Assembly: GCA_049604415.1 (NCBI GenBank)
Contig: JBMYTN010000029.1
Span: forward strand, 1-53,457
From: JBMYTN01 sp049604415
Lineage (GTDB): Bacteria; Pseudomonadota; Alphaproteobacteria; Rhodospirillales; Rhodospirillaceae
Reading direction: 5' to 3'
DNA length: 53,457 nucleotides
Program-made: the position numbers and the translations under genes
In this document: positions 8,308 through 16,686 of the stretch, piece by piece
How the letters are laid out: each line of letters begins with the position of its first letter
How positions within the stretch are numbered: position 1 is the stretch's first letter
Notes under the pieces: model-generated
What the model was told of the DNA's origin: nothing
The model's database searches: none
What the model saw: only the letters and a program-made list of their open reading frames with translations

Positions 8308-8442
8308 TATACACAACTATTTTTTAATTAAACTCAGGGTCGTTTTGTCGTCGTCTCTAGGGCTCTAAATCGAGCGGCAAGGCTCCTCCGCGTTCCATGC
8401 GGAATGCCAGCAGACCATGGACGTTTTGTGTAAAGGTGCCGC

Positions 8443-10422
8443 TTAGGCGAGACGGACTGTCGAAAGACTGTCTTGGGGCGCTTGCCGCAAACGCTCACAG
8501 GGGAACAACACGCCGACCGTTGTTCCCACGCCGGGCGTGCTGGTGATCAGGAGTTGGCTATGGTGCATGTCTACCAAGCTTTTGGTCAGAGGCAGACCCA
8601 ATCCGGTCCCTTCGGATTTTCGGTTCAACCCGCTATCCACTTGACCAAAGACGGACATCGCCACCTCGAGTTGGCTTTCATCCATGCCGATGCCCGTATC
8701 GGCAATCTGGATCAACAAGCCATCCCTGCGCAATTCCGTGCTCAAGGTAATGGTGCCCTGGGCAGGGGTGAATTTAATCGCGTTGGAGAGAATATTCAGC
8801 AGCACCTGTTTTATTCGCCGCTCATCACAGAGCAGAAGCGGCAGAGTGTCTTGTGCCTGGTTGTGTAGCGTGACGTCTCCATCTCGCGCGCGCGCACCCA
8901 CCAACAGACATACGGAGTCGATAATCGGTTTTATGCTATGCCAGTCTTCATCAATTTGCAGCTTGCCCGCCTCGATGGCGGACACATCCAAAATGTCATT
9001 GATCAAGGACAGGAGATGGGTTCCAGATTCTTGGATCAGCCGGACATAGGCGGCTTGGTCTTCGGACGCCAAAGGGCCTTTGACCCCATAGAGCAGGCTT
9101 TCAGAAAAGCCGATCACGGCGTTCAAGGGGGTCCGCAATTCGTGGGACATATTGGCAATCAGTTCGCTTTTGGCCCGACTGGCCAGCTCTGACTGGTTCT
9201 TGGCCTCAATCAGAGCCTTTTCTGCGTCTTTGCGCTCTTTGATTTCCAATTGCAGGGATTGGGTCTGGCGGTCGACCAAGGCTTCCAGATTGGTCTGATG
9301 CGACTTTAACTCATCAATCATGTGATTGAAGGCGCTGGCAACTTGGCCCAATTCGTCATCCCCGGCATGGGTTAAGCGCCGCAACATGGTCTTATGTTCG
9401 GCAATGTCGCGGGACAAATCCGCCAATTCGCGCAAGGGGGCCAAGGTGCGCCGGGTGAGAAGAATGGAGCCAAACACCGTCAAGGGCAGCAAGACCATGG
9501 CCAAGGCAATGAAAATGGCAGTGATCTCGGCGATGGGTTGATTGATCACGCTGGTCCCGGCATGCGCCCCAACCCGAAAATCCCCGATATTATGTTCATC
9601 TGGCAGGCGCAGCGGCAATTCAGCACTAAACACCGTGGCTTGATCCACCGGAAGGGGGGGCCAGACCTGACTGTTTAGCGCGTCATCTTTTGCTGATGGA
9701 TCGGTGCTTTGGAGCTCTCCTGGGAACGCAGTGTTTGGCGAAAAGCTCAGACTGAAAGAGAGGCTTTCCGTCTCGTAGCGTGAATTGGCCTGCCACCCGG
9801 GAATGGGGAAGCGATAGACCAGAGCCCCTTCCACAGAACTTATCCGGGGGAAGACCAAGGGTTCGACCCCGACAAAATAGGGATGACCGTCGACATCGAT
9901 CACATGGCCTTGGAATGTCCCAGTCTGAATAGCCTGTTCCGAGAGCGCGGTGACGGCACGCAGTTTGGCTATGGCGTCGGTATTGTTGGACGCAATGGGG
10001 CGATTGCGGAAATCCACCAGGATCATGTCGATGGGGACCCCGTTCATGGAATCCAGGCCTTCCAAGAACGGATCCAGATAGGCGTCCCGCCCGGCGGTAT
10101 CGGTAATGCTGTTGGCAATCAGGGTGTTGTTTGCCAGCTCGTCCATGGAGACCAAAATCCCCGAAAGCCTGGCTTCGGTTTCCCGCGCAATCCGGTCCGC
10201 CTGTAACGTCAGGCTTTGCGTCAGATGGTCGGAAAGCTGGGAGCGAAAGGCGGCATAAGCGGCAACACCAGCAGTGAGCAGCACCAAGGTCACCAACAGA
10301 GCGACAATCAGCGCCACTTTTTGCCACAGCGACAGAGTTTTCAGGCTTTTGATCGTGAAACGCTTTTCACGGGGTGGCCCAGTTTTTTCGTCCCTCTCAG
10401 CGGGTTGAAATGAGGTCCCCAT
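8443..10422 (-). CDS. Membrane sensor histidine kinase
   Basis: A 659-aa protein. A first membrane helix lies at about residues 33-58 and a second at about 300-323. Between them is a periplasmic sensor domain of about 240 residues. A HAMP-type linker (about 324-378) and a coiled coil (about 378-415) follow. The HisKA box MSHELRTPLNAVIGF has H427 as the phosphorylated residue. The ATPase part shows the N box (NILSNAIKF, N543/N547), G1 (DTGIGM, 575-580) and G2 (GTGLGL, 605-610). It starts 12 nt after the stop of the periplasmic binding protein gene, so the two are an operon. No response regulator follows; the partner must be elsewhere. The binding protein may present a ligand to the sensor domain. 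Confidence 0.92.
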   Translation of the reverse strand: MGTSFQPAERDEKTGPPREKRFTIKSLKTLSLWQKVALIVALLVTLVLLTAGVAAYAAFRSQLSDHLTQSLTLQADRIARETEARLSGILVSMDELANNTLIANSITDTAGRDAYLDPFLEGLDSMNGVPIDMILVDFRNRPIASNNTDAIAKLRAVTALSEQAIQTGTFQGHVIDVDGHPYFVGVEPLVFPRISSVEGALVYRFPIPGWQANSRYETESLSFSLSFSPNTAFPGELQSTDPSAKDDALNSQVWPPLPVDQATVFSAELPLRLPDEHNIGDFRVGAHAGTSVINQPIAEITAIFIALAMVLLPLTVFGSILLTRRTLAPLRELADLSRDIAEHKTMLRRLTHAGDDELGQVASAFNHMIDELKSHQTNLEALVDRQTQSLQLEIKERKDAEKALIEAKNQSELASRAKSELIANMSHELRTPLNAVIGFSESLLYGVKGPLASEDQAAYVRLIQESGTHLLSLINDILDVSAIEAGKLQIDEDWHSIKPIIDSVCLLVGARARDGDVTLHNQAQDTLPLLLCDERRIKQVLLNILSNAIKFTPAQGTITLSTELRRDGLLIQIADTGIGMDESQLEVAMSVFGQVDSGLNRKSEGTGLGLPLTKSLVDMHHSQLLITSTPGVGTTVGVLFPCERLRQAPQDSLSTVRLA

Positions 10423-10434
10423 GATGCGTCGCGC

Positions 10435-11655
10435 CTAGTCTTGGTCTGTTGCGGGGCGCAACACCCCGGCTTGGTCATAATGGCCAAAAAACAGATGCTC
10501 TTTGGCCAGGGCTTCATGGCGATCCGGACTGAAAGGTTGGGCGAAATCATCCACCAAGCCATTGTAATCAGTAACCTGTTCTAAGGCATCCCGGATTGCG
10601 GATCGGTCCGTGCTGCCCGCGATCTCAATGGCGCGTGCCAAAATATGGACCAAATCATAGGCATGACCGAAGCCCACATGGGAGGGCAGGTCTTCCAAGC
10701 GGTTAAGATCCGTCAGAGCCTGGATCTTGGACAATGTGGCGGCTTGCCGGTCTTCGGATAGGTTGAACAGCGAGAAGGTTTGGATGACCAGGAAATTCAC
10801 CCGTTCCAGGATGGTTGGGTCCGCCAAGGTTTCATAAAGCTGCCCACCACTGACCCCCCAATGGGACACAATGGGCAAAAGTTCATCATCGGGCAATTCG
10901 GCCAATTCGTTCAGCAGGATGGATCCTTCGGTATCGTTGGCCACAATCACCACTGCGTCTGTGTCGGCGGCGCGTATGGCCTGATATTTGTCGATCAGGC
11001 TTTCGTCCAGCCAATTATACCACGCCACTTGCGTGAGTGTGGCCTCTGGTGTCGCCTCCAAAACCGCTTCGGCGACGGCAAGATTGCTGCGTCCCCAAGC
11101 GGTGTTGGTCAACAATAAGCCAATGTTTTTATGGCCTTGATCCATCAGGTGGGACAGCATGAAGGGTATCGCGTTGCCATCCCTTAGGGACAGGCGGAAC
11201 ACATAGTTCGGCGAGTAGTCATTGCTCACAATGCCATTGGCCGCAGACCAAGCAGCCAAAGTTACCATGTTATGTTCATGGATGGCGGGCAGGGCTTCTA
11301 GCACTGTTGGACTGAACCGGCCTGTCACCAAAGCCACAAGGTCGGGGATCGCGGCAAATTCCGTGATGTGGTCAATGGTGCGCGCGGGCATGGTTTTGTT
11401 GTCTCGCGTCACCAATTCCAACGGGCGGCCGCCCAAGACACCGCCCGCTTGGTTGATTTCTTCAATGGCGACCCTGACACCCAATTCAATGCTCTGGGCC
11501 GAGGTGCTGCCTTTAAGGCCATAAGCCCCGTCAAACCCGATGATCACCGGGTCTTTGGGATCGGCTTGCGCGGCAGAAAGATACACACACAGCAAAACCA
11601 TCGCCGCCAAGACGAAGCGCACAGACCGCGCGCTCCTTGAGAACGAAGCAGACAT
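10435..11655 (-). CDS. Periplasmic amino-acid/branched-chain-type binding protein
   Basis: A 406-aa protein with a cleavable signal peptide (hydrophobic core about residues 13-28, likely cleavage after AAQA near 31). The mature part begins DPVIIGFDGAYGLKGSTSAQSIELGVRVAIEEINQAGG in pieces typical of the Peripla_BP_6/LivJ family, with the lobe-hinge segment FRLSLRDGNAIPFML and a C-terminal VGFGHAYDLVHILARAIE. Such proteins bind amino acids, amides or aromatic acids. No ABC permease or ATPase gene is nearby. It is followed directly by a histidine kinase, so a sensory rather than transport role is likely (inference). Ligand unknown. Confidence 0.85.
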   Translation of the reverse strand: MSASFSRSARSVRFVLAAMVLLCVYLSAAQADPKDPVIIGFDGAYGLKGSTSAQSIELGVRVAIEEINQAGGVLGGRPLELVTRDNKTMPARTIDHITEFAAIPDLVALVTGRFSPTVLEALPAIHEHNMVTLAAWSAANGIVSNDYSPNYVFRLSLRDGNAIPFMLSHLMDQGHKNIGLLLTNTAWGRSNLAVAEAVLEATPEATLTQVAWYNWLDESLIDKYQAIRAADTDAVVIVANDTEGSILLNELAELPDDELLPIVSHWGVSGGQLYETLADPTILERVNFLVIQTFSLFNLSEDRQAATLSKIQALTDLNRLEDLPSHVGFGHAYDLVHILARAIEIAGSTDRSAIRDALEQVTDYNGLVDDFAQPFSPDRHEALAKEHLFFGHYDQAGVLRPATDQD

Positions 11656-12001
11656 TGTTTGCAGTGACCCCTTGTCCTGTTTTTATTTTTTATCAAACGC
11701 AGCTTACTGCATTGTACCGCCCCTGGGGAGGGGGTTGTCTATGGACTTTAGGGCATAGCGGTTATGCACTTTATGTGAGGGCGTGGCTTGTCTGATCTAT
11801 CTGTTTCGCGTCGGGTCGGGGTTCCTCGTGCATTGCCCCAAGCAGTTGGGGCGCCTTGTCCAGAAGTCTTAACCGGCCCACAACGCAAAAAAGCCCGGAA
11901 CATCCTTCTGGAGGGATGTTGCAGGCTACGATCGGTCGTGTAGATGCTCTTAATCCCACCTGACAGATTTCAGGTGGGCACCGAGGTCAGGGACGAGAGG
12001 C
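11656..12001. other. 346-nt gap downstream of rpsU and upstream of the binding-protein gene
   Basis: No convincing gene. It holds three stem-loops. One is a perfect 7-bp hairpin at 11835-11852 (GCCCCAA/TTGGGGC). The second is the rpsU terminator listed separately. The third is a 9-bp hairpin at 11955-11978 (CCCACCTGA/TCAGGTGGG). The segment near 11690-11720 should contain the promoter of the binding-protein gene, but I cannot pick boxes with confidence. Confidence 0.5.
11887..11927 (-). terminator. Rho-independent terminator of rpsU
   Basis: Read on the minus strand, AGCC...AACATCC pairs with GGATGTT...GGCT across a loop of about eight bases. Six T residues follow at 11892-11887. It lies about 75 nt after the rpsU stop codon and points the right way. 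Confidence 0.75.
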
Positions 12002-12208
12002 CTAGAAGCCTTCGCGTTCCAAGCGCTTGCGCTCCAGCTTGCGGGCGCGGCGCACGGCTTCCGCCTTTTCGCGGGCCTTTTTCTCGGACGGCTTTTCAAA
12101 GTTCCGCCGCAGCTTCATTTCACGGAACACGCCTTCACGCTGCATCTTCTTCTTCAGGGCCTTCAGGGCCTGGTCGACATTGTTGTCGCGCACGAGAACT
12201 TGTACCAG
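12002..12208 (-). CDS. rpsU: 30S ribosomal protein S21
   Basis: The protein (68 aa) reads VQVLVRDNNVDQALKALKKK and ends KLERKRLEREGF, diagnostic of bacterial S21, a small basic protein of the 30S subunit that aids initiation. There is no ATG at the family's normal N-terminus. The codon giving the expected MVQVLV start is CTG at 12208, eight bases after a very strong Shine-Dalgarno (AAAGGAGTGA). A GTG at 12217 is part of that Shine-Dalgarno and too close to be used; the next GTG inside would remove conserved residues. A CTG start is therefore my best call. The gene is divergent from the deformylase and COQ9 genes, a known alphaproteobacterial arrangement. Confidence 0.9.
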   Translation of the reverse strand: MVQVLVRDNNVDQALKALKKKMQREGVFREMKLRRNFEKPSEKKAREKAEAVRRARKLERKRLEREGF

Positions 12209-12554
12209 GGTTCTCACTCCTTTCTGGTGGTCCGAAGCATGCCTAAAGCGGCGTGCTTCTTCCCGGTTAACCGGAATCGACAGATGCGGACCGACGGCCG
12301 ATGCCAGGGGCCGGTCCAACAGTCGATGGCTGGAATTGGGCAAAAGGTGAAGGCCGGATCAATTACCGCTCCCCTCACCGGAGCAGGGGATCTATCACAG
12401 CCAGAACGCTCTGTGAAGATCTTGAGGGTTCAAAGTCGCGGATTCCCGCATTTTCCCTCCGATTTTAGACAGATTGACTGGTCCGATGCTGTGGGAACCG
12501 GATTTCCAACCCATATGCTTCCCGGTTCCGTGTTTTTTGGAGTATCCCTCTGCC
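12209..12554. other. 346-nt divergent intergenic region between rpsU and the deformylase gene
   Basis: This stretch should carry both promoters. A hairpin TCCCCT/AGGGGA lies at 12370-12375 and 12385-12390. A TTGACT at 12475-12480 could be a -35 for the rightward genes, but no good -10 follows. Open frames through it lack family resemblance and I call no gene here. Confidence 0.4.
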
Positions 12555-13112
12555 ATGGCCATTTTAAAAATCGCACGGATGGGCTGCTGGAGTCTGTCGC
12601 AACCCGCTGAGCCGGTTGAGGACCCCAATGACCCGGAGATCCAGCGGCTGATTTCCGATATGACCGATACCTTGCTGGATGTCGGTGGCGCGGGCTTGGC
12701 CGCACCCCAAGTCCATGTGCCATTGCGGGTGGTGTTGTTTCATGTGCCAGCGCAACGATCCGGTGGCACTGGTAGCATCCCACTGACAATATTGATCAAT
12801 CCAAAGATCACCCCCTTAGGCCCCGATTTGGAAACCGATTGGGAGGGCTGCTTGTCTTTGCCGGGCATGATGGGCAAAGTGCCCCGCTTTTCAGCGATCC
12901 GGTATCAGGCGCAGTCCGGCACTGGGGCTCCCATTGACACCGAGGCCCGGGGGTTTCATGCCCGTGTGGTCCAGCATGAATGCGATCACTTAGACGCCAT
13001 TCTCTACCCCATGCGGATGCCGACCCTGGAGAGCTTTGGCTATGTTGAAGAATTGCGACAGGCGGCGGCAAATCGACCGACTGAGACCAAAACAACCGAA
13101 AAGGCATCCTGA
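12555..13112 (+). CDS. def: Peptide deformylase
   Basis: A 185-aa protein with all three deformylase motifs: GAGLAAPQ (residues 45-52), EGCLSLPG (97-104, the Cys is a metal ligand) and HECDH (141-145, two metal-binding His and the catalytic Glu). The enzyme removes the formyl group from new polypeptides using Fe2+ or a similar metal. The ATG at 12555 gives a normal N-terminus; an ATG further upstream would add an unrelated leader. The segment around residues 64-76 is looser than in housekeeping deformylases, so this may be a second paralogue rather than the fmt-linked copy. It precedes the COQ9 gene and is divergent from rpsU. Confidence 0.87.
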   Translation: MAILKIARMGCWSLSQPAEPVEDPNDPEIQRLISDMTDTLLDVGGAGLAAPQVHVPLRVVLFHVPAQRSGGTGSIPLTILINPKITPLGPDLETDWEGCLSLPGMMGKVPRFSAIRYQAQSGTGAPIDTEARGFHARVVQHECDHLDAILYPMRMPTLESFGYVEELRQAAANRPTETKTTEKAS

Positions 13113-13181
13113 CCGGCTGATATTCCCGTGCTACGGTTGAATTTCACCGGACTTGGTAAATCCGAACTTAAGGACTCTCGC

Positions 13182-13955
13182 ATGACCGATCCCGTTCCCC
13201 CGACCGAGACGCCCGATGCTGTTTCTCCCGAGGACGAAGCACCGATCCAAGAGCCCGATGTCTCGGCCCTGACCGTCATGAAAGACGCCATCATTGCTGA
13301 AGCGCTGCCAAACATACCGTTTGATGGCTGGTCAATGGAGGCCTTAAAGGCCGGGGCGCAGATGGCGGGCTATGACCGGGAGGCTGCGCAGACCTGTTTT
13401 CCCAAGGGTGCCATTGACGCCATTGTGCATTTTTGTGATCTCGCCGACCGGCTGATGATTGCAGATTTGCATGAATTGATGCTGGAACAGCCGGAACTCC
13501 GTCTCCACGAACGGATCCGGGCCGCAATCCGGTTGCGTCTGTCGCGCTGGGGGGGCGAGAAAGAGGCGATCCGGCGGGCGTCAACGATCCTGGCCATGCC
13601 GGGCAACATCCCGACCTCGCTGAAGGTCACCTATCGCACCATCGATTCCATGTGGTTCGCGGCGGGCGACCGCTCCATGGATATTGCCTTTTATACCAAG
13701 CGCCTACAGCTGACCGGGATCTATACCGCGACCCTGTTCTATTGGCTGGAGGATCATTCCGAGGAGTCGGTCGACAGCTGGGCTTTCTTGGACCGACGCT
13801 TGGCTGATGTGCTGAAAATCCATAAAGCCCGGCAACAGTTGGAAGACCGCTTGCGGCGCCTGCCCCTGCCCATCGCCAATCCGCTCGAAGGCTTGATGCG
13901 CTTGCGCGATGGCGTCTCCGGCCTTGGCCGGATGCGCTCCATGCGGATGAAATAG
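13182..13955 (+). CDS. COQ9-family protein (rpsU-divergent type)
   Basis: A 257-aa protein from the ATG at 13182, with AAGGA shortly upstream. After an acidic, proline-rich leader of about 40 residues, the helical COQ9 domain begins (ALPNIPFDGWSMEALKAGA...). It includes the typical LHERIRAAIRLRLSRW and the stretch around WFAAGDRSMDIAFYTKRLQLTGIYTATLFYWLED in which COQ9 binds lipid. COQ9 is an isoprenoid-binding helper of COQ7 in ubiquinone synthesis. Bacterial members are known as rpsU-divergently transcribed proteins, and rpsU is indeed divergent here with one gene between. Function by family; not demonstrated in sequence. Confidence 0.9.
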   Translation: MTDPVPPTETPDAVSPEDEAPIQEPDVSALTVMKDAIIAEALPNIPFDGWSMEALKAGAQMAGYDREAAQTCFPKGAIDAIVHFCDLADRLMIADLHELMLEQPELRLHERIRAAIRLRLSRWGGEKEAIRRASTILAMPGNIPTSLKVTYRTIDSMWFAAGDRSMDIAFYTKRLQLTGIYTATLFYWLEDHSEESVDSWAFLDRRLADVLKIHKARQQLEDRLRRLPLPIANPLEGLMRLRDGVSGLGRMRSMRMK

Positions 13956-13984
13956 GGGGAGGGGCAACCTTACTTCCCCTATGA

Positions 13985-14002
13985 CCGAAACAGGCTTTTC
14001 GG
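13985..14002. terminator. Weak hairpin between convergent genes
   Basis: CCGAAA (13985-13990) and TTTCGG (13997-14002) form a perfect 6-bp stem with a 6-nt loop between the stop codons of the COQ9 gene and the converging pseudo-receiver gene. No T-run follows on either strand, so its role as a terminator is uncertain. Confidence 0.3.
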
Positions 14003-14003
14003 G

Positions 14004-14768
14004 TTAGGCAATCCCGAACCGGGTTAGGGCGTCGCCCATGTCTTTGGAGAAATTGGTGCCCTTGCGCAAAAAGGCCGCACTGTCGGGCAGGCGGGCGACA
14101 AAGGCATTGCTGCGCTCGAAACTGGAGACGAGACAGAACGGGATCTTTTCCGTTGCCGGCATGGCCGCCAGGGCGCAGGCCAGATCAATGCCCGAGAGAT
14201 GGTCGAGCACCGCAGCGGAGATCACCATGTCGGGTTTGGTGCGGGTGGCCAGAACCAGGGCTTCAATGGAGCGGCGCACAGCGGTGACCTTATAGCCGCC
14301 GCTTTCCAATTCCCGCTTGATGAAGGTCGCCCCGGCCTTGTTCGGCTCGACCAGCAGAATTTCCACATTCAAATGGGCCACATCGGCCAGATCGACCGGA
14401 CGACGGGCGGGCAGGCTGCGGAAAAACTCCGCTTCATCAGTTTCCGGTGGGATCTCGCCTGAGACGAGGCCGCTCATGACATCGACGAAAACATCCAAAT
14501 CGTCGAGATTGCCTTCGCTCAGCTCTTCCGGATCGGCGATATAGTCGGACACGCGCCGCACACAGAGATCCAGCAAGGGGAAATGGGACGCCGCGCCCAT
14601 CAGCCGCATCCGGGCCAGTTGTCCGCCAAAATTGTCGAACCCGTCCTGACGATTCACACCGCCGGAGCGGATATTGCCCAGGATGACTTGGAGTTCGGAC
14701 ACGGTATCAGAGATCTCCTCCAGAAACTCTGATTCCACTTGGGCGCCGTAGCGATCTTCCACTGACAT
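14004..14768 (-). CDS. Pseudo-receiver domain protein with helical N-terminal domain
   Basis: A 254-aa protein from the ATG at 14768. Residues about 10-130 are helical, with spaced acidic residues. Residues about 135-254 match the CheY-like receiver fold: VEILLVEPN at the strand-1 acidic pocket, then KPDMVISAAVLDHLSG. Here the phospho-acceptor Asp is replaced by A185, and only one acidic residue (E141) remains in the pocket. The conserved lysine is retained (K236, LRKG). It is therefore probably not phosphorylated in the usual way and may act as a binding module. It is a lone gene, convergent with COQ9; no kinase is adjacent. Confidence 0.72.
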   Translation of the reverse strand: MSVEDRYGAQVESEFLEEISDTVSELQVILGNIRSGGVNRQDGFDNFGGQLARMRLMGAASHFPLLDLCVRRVSDYIADPEELSEGNLDDLDVFVDVMSGLVSGEIPPETDEAEFFRSLPARRPVDLADVAHLNVEILLVEPNKAGATFIKRELESGGYKVTAVRRSIEALVLATRTKPDMVISAAVLDHLSGIDLACALAAMPATEKIPFCLVSSFERSNAFVARLPDSAAFLRKGTNFSKDMGDALTRFGIA

Positions 14769-14878
14769 GGGCGTTCTTATCCTTGGCAAGCAGCTGCATT
14801 GAAGGCGTAACCCTAAGGCGTTACAGCCTGATTTCAAAGCGCGTTTTGCGGGAGAGGTTCACCTTTGCGCAAGAGTGC

Positions 14879-16000
14879 TTACAGGCCGCGGTTCACATGG
14901 CCCATTTTGCGACCTGGGCGGACATCGGTCTTGCCATAAAGATGCAGTTTCGCCCCCGGTTCAGCCAGCAGGGCGGGCACGGCTTCCATATCGGCCCCGA
15001 TCAGATTGGTCATTTCCACATTGCGATAGCGGCTGGGATCTCCCAGCGGCAAGCCGCACACCGCGCGGACAAATTGTTCGAATTGGTCCGTATGGCAGGC
15101 ATCCATGGTCCAATGGCCGGAATTATGCGGCCGGGGTGCCATTTCATTGACCAACAATCGGTGATCGGATGTGGCAAATAGCTCCACGGCGAGCAAACCG
15201 GTCAGGTCCAAGGCACTGACCGCCTTTTCCGCGATCTGTTGGGCTTGTGCGGCCAAAACCGGTGTCACCCGTCCCGGGACGACGGTTTGGCGCAAAATCC
15301 CATCGGCATGCTGATTGTCCGAAGGGTGGAAATGGATCATGGAGCGATCCCGGCCCCGGGCGATGATCACAGAGAGTTCGAAGTCGAAGTCGACAATGCC
15401 TTCCAGGACGGCGGCATCGGCCCCGGTTTCCGCCACAAAGGCGGCCCAGCAGGCCTCCGGGTCTGCGGCGCGCTCGGCATTCAAGCGCCATTGACCCCGA
15501 CCGTCATAGCCCAGACGGGCGGTTTTCAGCAGGGCGGGCGTGCCGATCTCGGCCAGGGCGGCGGCCAAATCAGCCCCGGAGCGCACCGCTGCCCAGGGCG
15601 CGGTTTCTAGGCCGAGGCCGTTGAAGAATGTTTTTTCGGCGATGCGGTCTTGGGAGGTTTCAAGCGCCAACACCCCCGGTGCGGCTGGCTTACCCAAAGC
15701 GCTTAGGGTTTCCAGGGTTTCTGACGGGATATTTTCAAACTCCACGGCGACCATATCCACCGCATGCGCAAAGGCTTTCAGAGCTTCGACATCGTCATAG
15801 GCGGCCTGGGTGAACCGATCGGAGACTTGGAAGGCGGGGCTGTTGGCCTCAGGCGCATAGATATGGCAACCAATACCGAGCCGGGCAGCGGCTAAGGCCG
15901 TCATGCGCCCCAATTGTCCACCGCCCAAAATCCCCAGCACCGGTGTGCTGATCCGATTGTCTGCACCAACCCCGTCGATCAGACTGTTTTGCCTGCTCAT
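14879..16000 (-). CDS. purK: 5-(carboxyamino)imidazole ribonucleotide synthase
   Basis: A 373-aa ATP-grasp enzyme that converts AIR, ATP and bicarbonate to N5-CAIR in purine synthesis. The N-terminus has the typical LGILGGGQLGRM motif (about residues 22-33). Later signatures include VEFENIP, KTARLGYDGRGQW and the metal/ATP segment MAPRPHNSGHWTMDAC. The start ATG at 16000 overlaps the purE stop (ATGA), so the two genes are translationally coupled; longer frames upstream lie antiparallel to family logic and are rejected. Length and motifs are normal. Confidence 0.95.
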   Translation of the reverse strand: MSRQNSLIDGVGADNRISTPVLGILGGGQLGRMTALAAARLGIGCHIYAPEANSPAFQVSDRFTQAAYDDVEALKAFAHAVDMVAVEFENIPSETLETLSALGKPAAPGVLALETSQDRIAEKTFFNGLGLETAPWAAVRSGADLAAALAEIGTPALLKTARLGYDGRGQWRLNAERAADPEACWAAFVAETGADAAVLEGIVDFDFELSVIIARGRDRSMIHFHPSDNQHADGILRQTVVPGRVTPVLAAQAQQIAEKAVSALDLTGLLAVELFATSDHRLLVNEMAPRPHNSGHWTMDACHTDQFEQFVRAVCGLPLGDPSRYRNVEMTNLIGADMEAVPALLAEPGAKLHLYGKTDVRPGRKMGHVNRGL

Positions 16001-16542
16001 GGCTGCGGCTGCTCCGGATGTTCGGCGTCGATGGGCACGCCGTCGGTCTGCTTTGCCCGCCAGGCGTCCAAGGCTTCGGCCAATTTGGGGTCGGACAAGG
16101 ACAAAATGGATGCCGCCATCAGGGCCGCGTTGATGGCTCCGGCCTTGCCGATGGCCAAGGTGCCGACGGGAACGCCGCCGGGCATCTGGACGATGGAGAG
16201 CAGACTGTCCAAGCCGGAAAGCGTTTTGCTTTGCACCGGCACCCCCAGTACCGGCAGCGCCGTCATGGAGGCGACCATGCCGGGCAAATGGGCTGCACCG
16301 CCTGCGCCCGCGATGATGACCTTGATGCCCCGCTCCCGCGCGGTTTCGGCGTATTCTACCAGTCGTTTCGGTGTGCGGTGGGCCGAGACCACCTTGTACT
16401 CCGCTGGCACCCCGAGCGCGTCCAGGACCTCCTGGGCGTGGCACAGAGTGGGCCAGTCAGACCGGCTTCCCATGATGACACCGACCAGGGGGGCGGCTGC
16501 TGAATTTTGGCTGGGCGGTCCGGCATCGGAGGGTTGGGACAT
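15997..16542 (-). CDS. purE: N5-carboxyaminoimidazole ribonucleotide mutase
   Basis: A 181-aa protein that converts N5-CAIR to CAIR after PurK. Motifs of class I PurE are present: VIMGSRSDW near residues 23-31, VSAHRTPKR (catalytic His) near 53-60 and AGAGGAAHLPGM. The proline/serine-rich first 17 residues and the proline-rich last 10 flank the core. It is the first gene of a purEK operon; the divergent gene at 16687 starts 144 nt away, and the promoter should lie in that gap. Confidence 0.95.
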   Translation of the reverse strand: MSQPSDAGPPSQNSAAAPLVGVIMGSRSDWPTLCHAQEVLDALGVPAEYKVVSAHRTPKRLVEYAETARERGIKVIIAGAGGAAHLPGMVASMTALPVLGVPVQSKTLSGLDSLLSIVQMPGGVPVGTLAIGKAGAINAALMAASILSLSDPKLAEALDAWRAKQTDGVPIDAEHPEQPQP

Positions 16543-16686
16543 AGCGCGAAACTGCTTTCTCGGACTGGTAGGAGGTCAGAACGACCCGAAATTATAAGGG
16601 GGAAGGGGGTCAACGCAACGAAACCCTAACCAATCAAGCCCATAATGATGGGAAAATTCCTGATTGGAGCAGAAGGGCCGAGCAAA

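Noticed and set aside
8201..8442. A search for a small RiPP precursor gene in the gap before the radical SAM operon
   Set aside because: No short frame with a Shine-Dalgarno and plausible leader or core was found; this gap holds the promoter and dyad.
12486..12500. A 15-bp sequence (ATGCTGTGGGAACCG) shared with 34676-34690, both upstream of genes
   Set aside because: In a window of this length one or two exact 15-mer pairs are expected by chance, and flanks are unrelated.
16001..16444. Upstream extension of the purK frame into purE
   Set aside because: It encodes no recognisable sequence and is explained by purE in another frame; the ATGA start at 16000 fits the family.
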